DNA of 64,000 nucleotides from positions 1-64,000 of the forward strand of contig JACJXZ010000009.1 in assembly GCA_020636375.1 (NCBI GenBank), in the 5' to 3' direction. How positions within the stretch are numbered: position 1 is the stretch's first letter; every line of letters starts with the position of its first letter. The notes below the pieces were generated by a model that was given only the letters and a program-made list of their open reading frames with translations, ran no database searches and was not told the DNA's origin. The position numbers and the translations under genes were made by a program. Shown here piece after piece: positions 30,281 through 38,833 of the stretch. The stretch is from Lewinellaceae bacterium (lineage in GTDB: Bacteria; Bacteroidota; Bacteroidia; Chitinophagales; Saprospiraceae).

Positions 30281-31231
30281 TTGCAAAAAGGAACCGTAAT
30301 AAAATCCACCGGCAGCTGGTATCAGGTGCTGCTCGACGACGGAGCGGTGGTCGACAGCCGCATCATCGGCAAATTCCGCCTCGACGGCAAACGCCTGACC
30401 AACCCGGTGGCTGTAGGGGATGAGGTGGAAATAGAGGTCGACGAAAAGGACGAAACGGCGACGATAAAGAACATCCTGCCGAGGCGCAACTACGTCGTCC
30501 GTCAGTCGCCCCGCCGCAAGCACGACCTACACCTGCTGGCCAGCAACGTCGACCAGGCCATGGTCATCGTGACCATCGTGAACCCCAACCTCAAGCAGGG
30601 CTTCATCGACCGCTTCCTGCTGATGACCGAACCCTACGAAATACCGGCCATCGTCGTCTTCAACAAATCCGACCTCTACGGAGAGGAAGAACGGGCCATC
30701 TTCGAATACCTGAAAGAAATCTACGAAAAGATCGGCTATACGGCTGTACTGACTTCCGCCACAGAGGGCGAGGGGCTGGAAGAACTGCGGGCCCTACTCA
30801 GGGATAAAGTAACCCTCATCGCCGGACAGTCCGGCGTGGGCAAATCCACCCTGGCGAACGCCATACAGCCCCAGCTGGAACTGCGTACCCAGGAACTCAG
30901 CGACTACTCCGGCAAGGGCATGCACACCACGACCTTCGCCGAGATGCACCAGCTGGACTTCGGCGGCGCCATCATCGATACGCCGGGCATCAAAACCCTG
31001 TCCTTTAACCACCTGGAGCCGATGGACGTGGCGCACAACTTCCGCGAGTTCTTCCGGTATTCCGAAGATTGCCGATTCGGCGGCAACTGCCTGCACCGCA
31101 ACGAACCCGGCTGCGCCGTCAAGGAGGCCGTGGAAAGCGGTGAACTCAGCGAACTGCGCTACATCAACTACCTCACCCTCCTGGAAGAGATCGAAGAACA
31201 GAATTACTGGGAAAGGCATAGTGAGTACTGA
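30281..31231 (+). CDS. rsgA: Ribosome small-subunit biogenesis GTPase RsgA
   Basis: A 316-residue circularly permuted GTPase. An N-terminal OB fold (QKGTVIKSTGSWYQVLLDDG) is followed by the G4 motif FNKSD, then G5, then the P-loop GQSGVGKST and switch DTPGIKTLS. The C-terminal zinc site is CRFGGNCLHRNEPGC. RsgA hydrolyses GTP on the 30S subunit during late maturation. The first codon is TTG at 30281, about 75 bp after the previous stop, preceded by an A-rich stretch. No in-frame ATG fits better without losing the OB fold. Confidence 0.95.
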   Translation: MQKGTVIKSTGSWYQVLLDDGAVVDSRIIGKFRLDGKRLTNPVAVGDEVEIEVDEKDETATIKNILPRRNYVVRQSPRRKHDLHLLASNVDQAMVIVTIVNPNLKQGFIDRFLLMTEPYEIPAIVVFNKSDLYGEEERAIFEYLKEIYEKIGYTAVLTSATEGEGLEELRALLRDKVTLIAGQSGVGKSTLANAIQPQLELRTQELSDYSGKGMHTTTFAEMHQLDFGGAIIDTPGIKTLSFNHLEPMDVAHNFREFFRYSEDCRFGGNCLHRNEPGCAVKEAVESGELSELRYINYLTLLEEIEEQNYWERHSEY

Positions 31232-31336
31232 ATAATACGTCGTGTATAGGTGCCCCGTCTCTACGAGGCCGGGTAAAATTCGTGCATTCGTGTATATGTT
31301 GTGCAAGCCGGCCTGCAGCTATCCATCGTACTCCAT

Positions 31337-31400
31337 CACAAATACACAAATGCACAAATACACAAATGCACAAATACACAAATGCACAAATGCACATAAA
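31337..31400. repeat. 8-bp-period tandem repeat (CACAAATG/CACAAATA)
   Basis: Eight octamers in a row: CACAAATA, CACAAATG alternating, ending CACATAAA, directly before the ATG of the next small gene. The same octamers recur at 37772-37803 and, inverted, at 37727-37742. They form part of the 5' leader of the small gene. Confidence 0.8.
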
Positions 31401-31402
31401 AA

Positions 31403-31570
31403 ATGGGATACCAAAGCCGAAAACGCAACTACAAAAGCCGCCGCGAAAAATTTTCCGAGACGATGCGCTCCACGCGCGTCTTCCTGATCTTCCTGACTAT
31501 CGGGATGGCCGTCTGGTTCTTCCGCAACCGGTACGAATTCTGGGGCTGGCTGAAGACCTACATCTACTGA
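31403..31570 (+). CDS. Small single-pass membrane protein
   Basis: A 55-residue protein starting MGYQSRKRNYKSRREKFSE: a basic N-terminus, one membrane helix (TRVFLIFLTIGMAVWFF) and a short aromatic tail (NRYEFWGWLKTYIY). By the positive-inside rule the N-terminus is cytosolic. I recall similar small proteins beside rsgA in related genomes, but the function is unknown. The start codon follows an octamer tandem repeat directly; there is no clear Shine-Dalgarno, which is normal for Bacteroidota. Confidence 0.6.
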   Translation: MGYQSRKRNYKSRREKFSETMRSTRVFLIFLTIGMAVWFFRNRYEFWGWLKTYIY

Positions 31571-31980
31571 CAGGATTTACCGGACGTGCCACCTTTAGGT
31601 GGTGCGTTTGTAGATAAGACTAACAGGACGGACTGTCCACCTGTTCAGCCGGACAAACTTCAGGCAACGCATTTTTGTAGACAGGATGAACAGGATACAC
31701 AGGATTTTCCACCCTGAAATAATTTCCCCCCTGCCAGGCAGATGAGGTAGCTCCTTTGACAAGCGCTGCCAGATTAATGTCAGGGAAGCATGCCCAAAAT
31801 CCGGCGGATTGCAATATTTGACAAAAAAACACCAACAAAACGTAACGCCCGCCATAACCAGCATATTAACCAACAGAGCAACCACCCCCGGTCGTGCCGC
31901 CGTGTTGTTTTTTTGGAGTGCCTCCCGCTGGATTCCTCCAAAAAAACAACAACACTATAAACAACCAAACCCAAAAGGCC
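31571..31980. other. Intergenic region, 410 bp
   Basis: No gene is supported. The stretch contains one inverse copy of the 'CCTGTTCATCCTGTCTAC' repeat (31677-31705, extended by ACACAGGATTTT) and an AT-rich segment before the patatin gene. Open sequence upstream of 31981 in the patatin frame lacks a signal peptide, so that gene is best started at 31981. Confidence 0.5.
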
Positions 31981-33075
31981 ATGAAACCCAAAACCACCAT
32001 CCTCGCAGCCCTGCTGCTGTTCGCCATTGCTCATTTCACCCACGCCCAGGAGCGCGTCCTGGTCATCTCCGGCGGCGGTGCCCGCGGTGCCTGGGGCGGC
32101 GGCCTGGCGCAGGCCCTGTATGAATCCGGGCGCAACTACCGCGCCGTCATCGGCACGAGCACCGGCAGCCTGCTGGCGCCCATGATCGCGATCGACTCCT
32201 TCGCCCGGCTGGAGGAAGCCTACACCAGCGTCACCCACAAGGACATCTTCAACGTACGGCCGTTCTACACCAAAGGAAAGAAAAAGGGGCAGGTGCGCGG
32301 CCTCAACGCCTTCTGGCGCATCATCACCGGCCGGAAAACCCTGGGCGAAAGCAAGCGCCTGCGGAAAACCATAAAAACTTACTTTACAGAAACGGACTTC
32401 AACGCCATCACCCGGTCGCCGGACAGCCTGGAGATCATCGCTACGGTGGTCAACCTGCAGGCCGACTCGGTGGAGTACAAATCTTCCAGGGATTTCGGTT
32501 ACGAGCAGATGGTCAACTGGGTATGGGCCTCCGCCAACCAGCCGGTTTTCATGTCTTTGTATAAGCTGAAGGACGAAGAGGGCGAGAAGGACTACTACGC
32601 CGACGGGGGCGTCAAGGAGAACGTGCCCATCCGCAAGGCCATCATGACGGCCCGTGAGATCGGCGCCCGCGAGATCGACGTCATCATCCACAGCACCGAC
32701 CAGCCCAGCCTCGACCCCATGCACAAGCTCCGCATCCTCAAGCTGCTCGCCCGCACGATCGACCTGTTCAGCACCGAGGTGCGCGAGAATGACGTGGACA
32801 TCGCCCGCCTGCTCGGCCGCGTGGCCGGCCTGGAGAGCCTGGGCGAAGAGGCCGAAGGCATCCGGGTGAACGTGTACTACATGCCCCCGGAGGATTACAA
32901 TGAATTCCCCAACTCCCTGCTCTTCGAAAAGGATAAGATGGCCGAACTCTGGGCCAGCGGCAGGAATATGCTGAGCCGCCCCGATCTCGACCGCTACCGC
33001 GCTGAATACGTTATCGACCAGGGTTCCGTCATCCCCGTCGATATGTCGATCAGCCTGCCGATTGGTAGTAATTAA
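31981..33075 (+). CDS. Patatin-like phospholipase, secreted
   Basis: A 364-residue exported protein (signal MKPKTTILAALLLFAIAHFT, cleavage near HAQ). The patatin fold is clear: oxyanion-hole loop SGGGARGAW (residues 30-38), nucleophile Ser60 in GTSTG and catalytic Asp208 in ADGGVKENVP. These are Ser-Asp dyad lipid acyl hydrolases. The periplasm or cell surface is the likely site. No outer-membrane barrel follows, unlike in some type V patatins. Start chosen at 31981 because it gives a proper signal peptide. The next 600 bp are repeat-rich and non-coding. Confidence 0.9.
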   Translation: MKPKTTILAALLLFAIAHFTHAQERVLVISGGGARGAWGGGLAQALYESGRNYRAVIGTSTGSLLAPMIAIDSFARLEEAYTSVTHKDIFNVRPFYTKGKKKGQVRGLNAFWRIITGRKTLGESKRLRKTIKTYFTETDFNAITRSPDSLEIIATVVNLQADSVEYKSSRDFGYEQMVNWVWASANQPVFMSLYKLKDEEGEKDYYADGGVKENVPIRKAIMTAREIGAREIDVIIHSTDQPSLDPMHKLRILKLLARTIDLFSTEVRENDVDIARLLGRVAGLESLGEEAEGIRVNVYYMPPEDYNEFPNSLLFEKDKMAELWASGRNMLSRPDLDRYRAEYVIDQGSVIPVDMSISLPIGSN

Positions 33076-33178
33076 TGACGGGCCACCTGAAGGTAGCCGT
33101 CCGAAACTAAAAGGGCCCCGCCGCAGCGGAGCCCCTCTCAAACCACTTGGTTTAAAAAGCGAAAATTTTGGGTTGTGT

Positions 33179-33231
33179 CAGGCTTGACAAGTTTCGCTCT
33201 GCGGAAGCTCGGCGGAAACTTCTCAAGCCTG
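33179..33231. repeat. TTGACAAGTTT inverted-repeat element, copy 1
   Basis: Arms CAGGCTTGACAAGTTTC and GAAACTTCTCAAGCCTG enclose a 20-nt loop. The related elements are at 54662-54711 (AGACTTGACAAGTTT ... AAATTTGTCAAGTCT) and a half copy at 49741-49753. Confidence 0.65.
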
Positions 33232-33254
33232 TCCCGCTTTGCGCCGCCGCCGCT

Positions 33255-33278
33255 GTTCTACGCCTCCAGGCTTAGAAC
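33255..33278. repeat. GTTCTA-TAGAAC palindrome, copy 1
   Basis: GTTCTACGCCTCCAGGCTTA plus GAAC, a 24-bp palindrome whose relatives are at 34881-34904 and 34924-34947. Confidence 0.6.
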
Positions 33279-33614
33279 TCATCCAGCAAAAGAGTGCAAA
33301 GGTACTGGCGGGCAGTACCGGAAGGTATCTTTTCCAGTGCATGATCGGAGGATTGGTGGTGTTGGGGTGGTTTGTTGATTATTGTCCGTGGTGAATGCCT
33401 CTGGCGCCGGGAGCTAAAATTCACATTCCGGTTTAGCGCTCTATGGATGAGCATACTGTCCAGGTAAAGAGGTTGCTGGATAAACAAGGGTTGGCTGGGC
33501 AGGCTGCTTTTTTTGCCGGATGTTGCCTGACCATTTTAGTTTCAGTCGCCTGGCCCCTTCTGTTAAAAAATTCTCCCTGCGATTCTCCTTTTTCCCCAGA
33601 GTAAGCATAATTTT

Positions 33615-33661
33615 AGATTTTGTCCAAAATTCAGCAATTGTCCAAAATTTGGACAAAATCT
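33615..33661. promoter_or_regulatory. Long AT-rich palindrome upstream of 33678 gene
   Basis: Arms AGATTTTGTCCAAAATT (33615-33631) and AATTTGGACAAAATCT (33646-33661) differ by one base. An extra direct copy of TGTCCAAAATT lies at the centre. It ends 16 bp before the start codon, where an operator or a leader hairpin would act. Confidence 0.5.
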
Positions 33662-33677
33662 TAGATAATCAAAGCCG

Positions 33678-34843
33678 ATGTCTATGCTGCGCGCCCTTAC
33701 TTTATTTGCTCTCTGCGTGCCTGTACTCCTGTTCAGCCAGGTCCATTACGTAAAGCTGAAGTCCTTCCCGCCGAAATGGGAAAGGATAGAGGTGGCCTTT
33801 ATCATCAGTGAAATCCTCGACCGGCGGGTGGACACCACCAATATCGGTTATGCGCTGACAGGAGTGGGCAATAAACTAAAAGTGGCGAAATTCAAAAAGA
33901 GCCTGCATGCCGAGCTCAAAAGGACGGTGGATGAACTGGTGCTTTACAAAGAGGGAGTTAAAGATTCGATCGTGCTCCTGGTACGGGAATTCAACGTTTC
34001 CGAACTGGACAATATCGGCCGGCTCAACGCCCTGGTGGATTGCTATAAAAAGCAGGGCGGAGATTTGTATAAAATGAAGTCCCTCGATCTCTACAAAGAG
34101 TACCGGGGCATTGATGTGACCCGTTACCACTCTGAGGCTGTCATCCGGACGATGAAGGACTTGCTGGGAGAAATCATTACGCTGCTGGAAAGTTATCAAG
34201 GGCAGGAAGCCGACCGGATCAGCCGGGTGGAATTGCTGCGGCAGCCCCGCCCCTCCTTCGTGATCGATACCGCCACCCAGCTGAAAAAGGCGTTTACCGT
34301 TCCTATGTCGAGTTCATCGCCAATGATCCCGGGATAAAAGATGTGGATATCCGGATCGCTGAAGAAGGTGCTTCCGTACTCAAGCACAAACAGGTAGAAA
34401 TAACTGGTGCTGAAGGAAAGGCTGTCGACTTAAAAGAAAACCCCGGCTTCTGGGGTTTTTCCGACGGCGCCCATGTCTACCTCAACCTCACGCCTTTGCT
34501 GAACTATGATTTCTATTCAAAACTGGAAAAAATTGTTGAATACAGCCCCTTCAAAGCGCCGCCGGCGAGAACCAACGGCCAGGGGGCGATCATCGGCGGC
34601 ATCCTGGGAGGCGCCATCGGCGGTGCCATTGCCGGAGCGGCCGGCGTGCCGGGCAGCAATGCCTATGTGTATAAGCCCCGCGAACAAAAGGTACTGAATC
34701 TGTCCCTGCGGCTGCTGTGGGATATCATCAAAGAGGATGAGGAACTGGTAAAGGAACTGCGGGAAGAAAAGAAACGAGATCACCCCAATACCAAGGTGGA
34801 GTACCTGAAGCGGTTTTATGAGCGGCGGGGCGGTACAGATTGA
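33678..34843 (+). pseudogene. Exported protein with glycine-zipper, split by -1 frameshift
   Basis: Two frames give one protein of about 388 residues. The first (33678 to about 34287) begins with a signal peptide (MSMLRALTLFALCVPVLLFS) and helical sequence. The second (to 34843) continues GVYRSYVEFIANDPGIKD and contains a glycine zipper (GAIIGGILGGAIGGAIAGAA) that could span or insert in a membrane. The switch occurs at CTG AAA AAG GCG (about 34282-34293), where slipping back one base at AAAAAG yields KKGVYRSYVE. This may be a sequencing error, a true mutation or a programmed -1 shift. I do not recognise the family. In the annotation it is best treated as one gene. Confidence 0.55.
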
Positions 34844-34880
34844 CCTTTGAACGCAATGAACCCGTTGCTCCGCAGCAGCT

Positions 34881-34947
34881 GTTCTAAGTCTCCAGACTTA
34901 GAACTAGATCGCAGCAGGCAGCTGTTCCAAGTCTCCAGACTTAGAAC
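34881..34947. repeat. Two GTTCTAAG-CTTAGAAC palindromes in tandem
   Basis: GTTCTAAGTCTCCAGACTTA plus GAAC (34881-34904) and GTTCCAAGTCTCCAGACTTA plus GAAC (34924-34947), each preceded by GCAGCT. They lie between the convergent ends of the glycine-zipper gene and bamA, where they could form termination hairpins. Confidence 0.7.
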
Positions 34948-34950
34948 TAA

Positions 34951-37508
34951 CTACTCCGGCTCAAAGCCCAGCACGATGTTGAAATCCCCCAGCGCCTGCA
35001 GCGAGCGGTCCGCCCCCGGCTTGTCGAAGCCGATGCCGTAGTCGAAGCCGAGCACGCCGAACATGGGCAGGAAGACGCGCAGGCCGGCCCCTACCGAGCG
35101 CTTCACGTCGAAGGGGTTGAAGTCGCGGAATTCGCGCCAGGCGTTGCCCCCCTGGGCGAAGGCCAGCACGTAGATGGTGGAACTGGGGTTGAGCGACAGC
35201 GGGTAGCGCAGCTCTACGGTGAACTTGTCGAACAGGGGCGTGGCCGAGGTGCCGCCCGAGGGGTCGCGGTTGGCCTCCAGTTCGTTGACCTCGTAGCCGC
35301 GCAGGGAGATGATGTCCACCCCGGCGAAGCCGAACTGCTGGTTGTTGATGCCGTCGCCGCCGAGCTGGAAGCGCTCGAAGGGCGAGGAGCCGATCTCCCG
35401 GTTGTAGAAGCCGAGCAGGCCGATCTTGGCCTGGGCCTTGAGCACGAGGTTGCCGACGATGGGCGTGTACCACTCGGCGTCGAAGCGCCATTTGTGATAT
35501 TCGAGGTAGCGGAAGCGTTCGCGGGCCGGCTGCTCGCTGTAGTCGTTGACCTTGTCGAAGAGGGAGTAGGGAGGAGTTAACTGCAGCGACAGCGATATGC
35601 GGGCGCCGTCTTTGGGGAAGATGGGGTCATTGACCGTCGAGCGGGCGATGGTCTGCCTGATGCTGAAGTTGTTGTAGTTGCCCTCCTGCACGATCTCGCC
35701 CTCGTCGGAACGGAACAGGCCGCGCACCCAGTTGTTGAGGGTCAGGGTCTGTATGTTGATGGCCGTGCTGGAGACGAAGTTGTCGTCCGGCCATTTCAGG
35801 CGGGTGCCCAGGCTGAGAGACGCCTGCCGGATGTTGAAGCTCTGGTAGCTGTCCGTGCCGCGGCGGCCGAAGGCAAAGCGGTTGAAGAAAGCCGCTACGG
35901 TCAGGGAGTTGGGCTTTTTGCCGCCGAGCCAGGGTTCGGTAAAGGATACGTTGTACGACTGGTAGAAGTCGCCGTTGGTCTGGGCGCGCAGCGACAGGCG
36001 CTGGCCGTCGCCCTGGGGCAGCGGCTTCCAGGCTTCCTTGTTGAAGACGTTGCGCAGGGAGAAGTTGTTGAAGGACACGCCAAGGGTGCCGATCACCCGC
36101 TGGGCGCCGCCCCCCAGCCGGCGGAGAGCCCCAGCTGGTCGGAAGGCTTCTCCTCCACAGTATATTCGATGTCTACGGTGCCCCGCTGGGGTTCACCGGC
36201 GTGTTGATGCCGAGTATCGGGGTTGAAGTAGCCGAGGTTGATGATCTCCCGCTGGGAGCGGATGATGTCGGAGCGGCTGAACTTTTGCCCGGGGCGGGTG
36301 CGCAGTTCCCGGCGGACGACGTGTTCGTGGGTGCGGTCGTTGCCTTTGATCACCACCTTGTCGATGGTGGCCTGGGGCCCTTCGAAGATGCGGATTTCCA
36401 GGTCGATGGAATCGCCCTCGACGGCCACCTCGATGGGGTCTACCTGGAAGAAGAGGTAGCCGTTGTCCATGTAGAGGGTACTGACGTCGCGCCCGTCCTG
36501 GCTGAAGCGCAGGCGGGTTTCCAGCAGTTCTTTATCGTAGACCTCGCCTTTTTCGATGCCCAGCACGCCGGCCAGGGTTTCGGTATCGTAGATGGAGTTG
36601 CCCTTCCAGCTGATGTCCCGGAAATAATACTGGTTGCCTTCTTCGAGGTTGAGGCGGATCATCAGGTCGCCGTCGGGCTCCCGCCAGAGGCTGTCGCTGA
36701 TGATGCGGGCGTCGCGGTAGCCCTGGGTATTGTAGTAGGCGATCAGCTTTTCCTTGTCCTCCTCGTAGTCCTTTTTGATGAATTTTGAAGAGGCGAACAG
36801 GCGCCGCTTGGGCTTGGTGCCCTTCATCTGCTTGGCCAGCTTGCGGTCTTTAATGTTGTCGTTGCCGGCGAAGGCGACATCCTGGATTTTGATGCGGTTA
36901 CCCCGGTCGACGTCGAAGATCAGCTGCACGGCGTTGATGCGGCTGGAGTCTGGCAATTCGATGACCCGGCAGCGGGTGTCGAGGTAGCCCTTTCCGATAA
37001 AGAACCCCTCGATGGCCTTGCTGGCGTTGACTTTTACGTTTTCGGTGACGATGCCCCCTTTGAGCAGGTACTTGTCGACTTCGTCGTTGAGGTCGTCGTG
37101 GTAGGATTTTTTCACGCCCCGGTAGGAGTGGCGGGAGAGGCGCGGCCGCTCCTGCACTTTGATCTCCAGGAAGATCACGTCGCCGATGGTCTTCTCTTTG
37201 ATGATCTGCACGTCGGTGAACAGGCGGAGCTTCCACAGGGCTTTGATGCCCTTCTGGATGTCGGGCCCGGGGATGCGGATTTTGTCGCCCACCTGCAGGC
37301 CGGCGATGCTGATGATGGCGTTGTCGTCGCTGAAGTCGGCTCCGATGACTTTGATGCCGCCGATCTCGTAGTCTTTGGGTTCGCTGTACTGGAGTACCGG
37401 GATGGTATCCGTATCTGACTGTGCGAACGTGTAGAAAGGTGTCAGTAAGCAGCAGAGGGTGATCAAGGCAATTTCTCTCATTCCAATCGTCAGGTTTATC
37501 TCATTCAC
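34951..37508 (-). pseudogene. bamA: BamA outer-membrane assembly factor, frameshifted in a G run
   Basis: Two overlapping frames give one BamA of about 850 residues. The 5' part (36093-37508) has a signal peptide (LITLCCLLTPFYTFAQ) and five POTRA repeats (for example YEIGGIKVIGADFSDDNAII ... PQATIDKVVIKGNDRTHEHVVRRELRTRPGQ). The 3' part (34951-36096) is the 16-stranded barrel with IISLRGY and a C-terminal strand. The break lies at about 36108: six Gs (GGCTGGGGGGCGGCGCC on the minus strand) where seven would read GWGGGAQRVIGTLG. A nearby local shift turns DTLGINTPVNPQRG into DTRHQHAGEPQRG. BamA folds beta-barrel proteins into the outer membrane and is essential, so the shift is probably a sequence error in a homopolymer. 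It lies beside uppS, a usual Bacteroidota arrangement. Confidence 0.85.
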
Positions 37509-37808
37509 TGCGCCGGGCAGTGGATTGCTGTTCTTTTTTCGATGCGCAAAAATAACGTTTGCCGCCAGGATAACCGCATATTCAGCGGCCTGATTATCAA
37601 AAAAATGCCGGAAGTATGAAAAGTCCCGGACAATTTGCTGGGAAAGCAGCCCGGCGGCTCATGGTAGAAAGAGGGCGGAAGGGGGGGGAGGGTTGTATGG
37701 GGGAGAGCATGTGTATAGGTGCTTTTGTGCATTTGTGTATACGTACAAGGTGCCAAAACCGGCTTGCCACCCACAAATGCACAAATGCACAAATACACAA
37801 TTTCCCCC
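37509..37808. other. Intergenic region with octamer repeats
   Basis: No gene is supported. An inverted octamer pair, TGTGCATTTGTGTA (37727-37740) and CACAAATG-CACAAATG-CACAAATA (37772-37795), could form a stem between uppS and bamA. A G-rich run (37680-37692) lies beside it. The bamA promoter should be within 37509-37620, but no clear -7 element is visible. Confidence 0.5.
37772..37803. repeat. 8-bp-period tandem repeat (CACAAATG)
   Basis: Four octamers, CACAAATG, CACAAATG, CACAAATA and CACAATTT, with the inverse sequence 30 bp to the left. Same family as 31337-31400. Confidence 0.75.
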
Positions 37809-38552
37809 TCACGGCGCCACCTGCTCGCTGATCTTCCCGAAGCGGCGTTCCCTTTTCTGGAAGTCGATGATGGCGGAGAAGAGGTGTTCTTTCCGGAAAT
37901 CGGGCCAGAAGAGGGGCGTGAAGTAGAGTTCGGCGTAGGCGATCTGCCAGAGGAGAAAGTTGCTCAGGCGGGTTTCGCCGCTGGTGCGGATGAGCAGTTC
38001 CGGGTCAGGCATGCCGCTGGTGTTGAGGGCGCCGGCGAAGGCTTCTTCGTCGATATCTTCGGGGTTGAGGGTGCCGGCCTGCACCTGCCGGGCGAGGCGG
38101 CGGCTGGCTTCCATGATCTCCCACTTGGCGCTGTAATTCAGGGCCAGGACGAGGGTCATGCGTTTGTTGTCTTTGGTGTTTTCGATGCCTTCCAGGAGGG
38201 CCTTATAGGTGGACGGCGGCAGTTTGGTGATGTCGCCGATGGCCTGCAGGCGGATATCGTTCTTGTTCAGGGTGTTTATCTCTTTGTGGAGGGTTTCGAC
38301 CAGCAGGCGCATCAGAGCGCTGACCTCGAGCTTGGGCCGGTTCCAGTTTTCGGTGGAAAAAGCATAGAGCGTGAGGTATTCCACGCCCAGCTCGGCGGCG
38401 GCTTCGGTGGTTTCCCGTACGGCGGTTACGCCGTTGCGGTGCCCGAACACGCGGGGCTTGCCATGCTGCTTTGCCCAGCGGCCGTTGCCGTCCATGATGA
38501 TGGCGATATGGCGGGGCAGCTTTTCAATGTTGATCTGAGACTTTAAATCCAT
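37809..38552 (-). CDS. uppS: Isoprenyl transferase (undecaprenyl diphosphate synthase)
   Basis: A 247-residue cis-prenyltransferase with all five family motifs. HIAIIMDGNGRWA (catalytic Asp21) and the HRNGVTAVRETTEAA segment are N-terminal, YLTLYAFSTENWNRP is central, and ELLIRTSGETRLSNFLLWQIAYAELYFTPLFWPDF is C-terminal. It condenses isopentenyl diphosphate units to undecaprenyl diphosphate, the lipid carrier for peptidoglycan and other envelope polymers, in the cytosol at the inner membrane. Next to bamA, with both genes serving envelope assembly. Start ATG 38552 matches the normal N-terminus. Confidence 0.95.
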   Translation of the reverse strand: MDLKSQINIEKLPRHIAIIMDGNGRWAKQHGKPRVFGHRNGVTAVRETTEAAAELGVEYLTLYAFSTENWNRPKLEVSALMRLLVETLHKEINTLNKNDIRLQAIGDITKLPPSTYKALLEGIENTKDNKRMTLVLALNYSAKWEIMEASRRLARQVQAGTLNPEDIDEEAFAGALNTSGMPDPELLIRTSGETRLSNFLLWQIAYAELYFTPLFWPDFRKEHLFSAIIDFQKRERRFGKISEQVAP

Positions 38553-38833
38553 CTTTTTCCGCTAACACTGGTTGGGCCGGGAACGAACAACCGCTCTCGG
38601 CTTCCGGCGATGAAATAACTGTTTGAGAACCTCATTCCTCAGCGCTGTCGAATCTTGCCGACTGACAAATATGCAAATTTACGAAACTGAATGCACTTTT
38701 TGAATATACAATTACATATAACGCAAAAGCCAGAATTGAATATGTGCAGAAACCGTTGTATTTTCCCCCCCTCTAAACAAAATCCTTTTGGTATGGGATT
38801 TGTACGGCATTCAACCAAATACGATTTGTGCTA

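Larger units (their letters stand above)
33076..33677. other. Repeat-rich intergenic region, 602 bp
   Basis: No gene is supported. In order it contains a GC hairpin just after the patatin gene (33111-33136, GGGCCCCGC/GCGGAGCCC), a TTGACAAGTTT-type inverted repeat (33179-33231), a GTTCTA...TAGAAC palindrome (33255-33278) and, just before the next gene, a long AT-rich palindrome (33615-33661). Confidence 0.6.

Noticed and set aside
31337..31400. CRISPR-like or coding repeat
   Set aside because: The 8-bp period without spacers is a simple tandem repeat lying in a gene leader.
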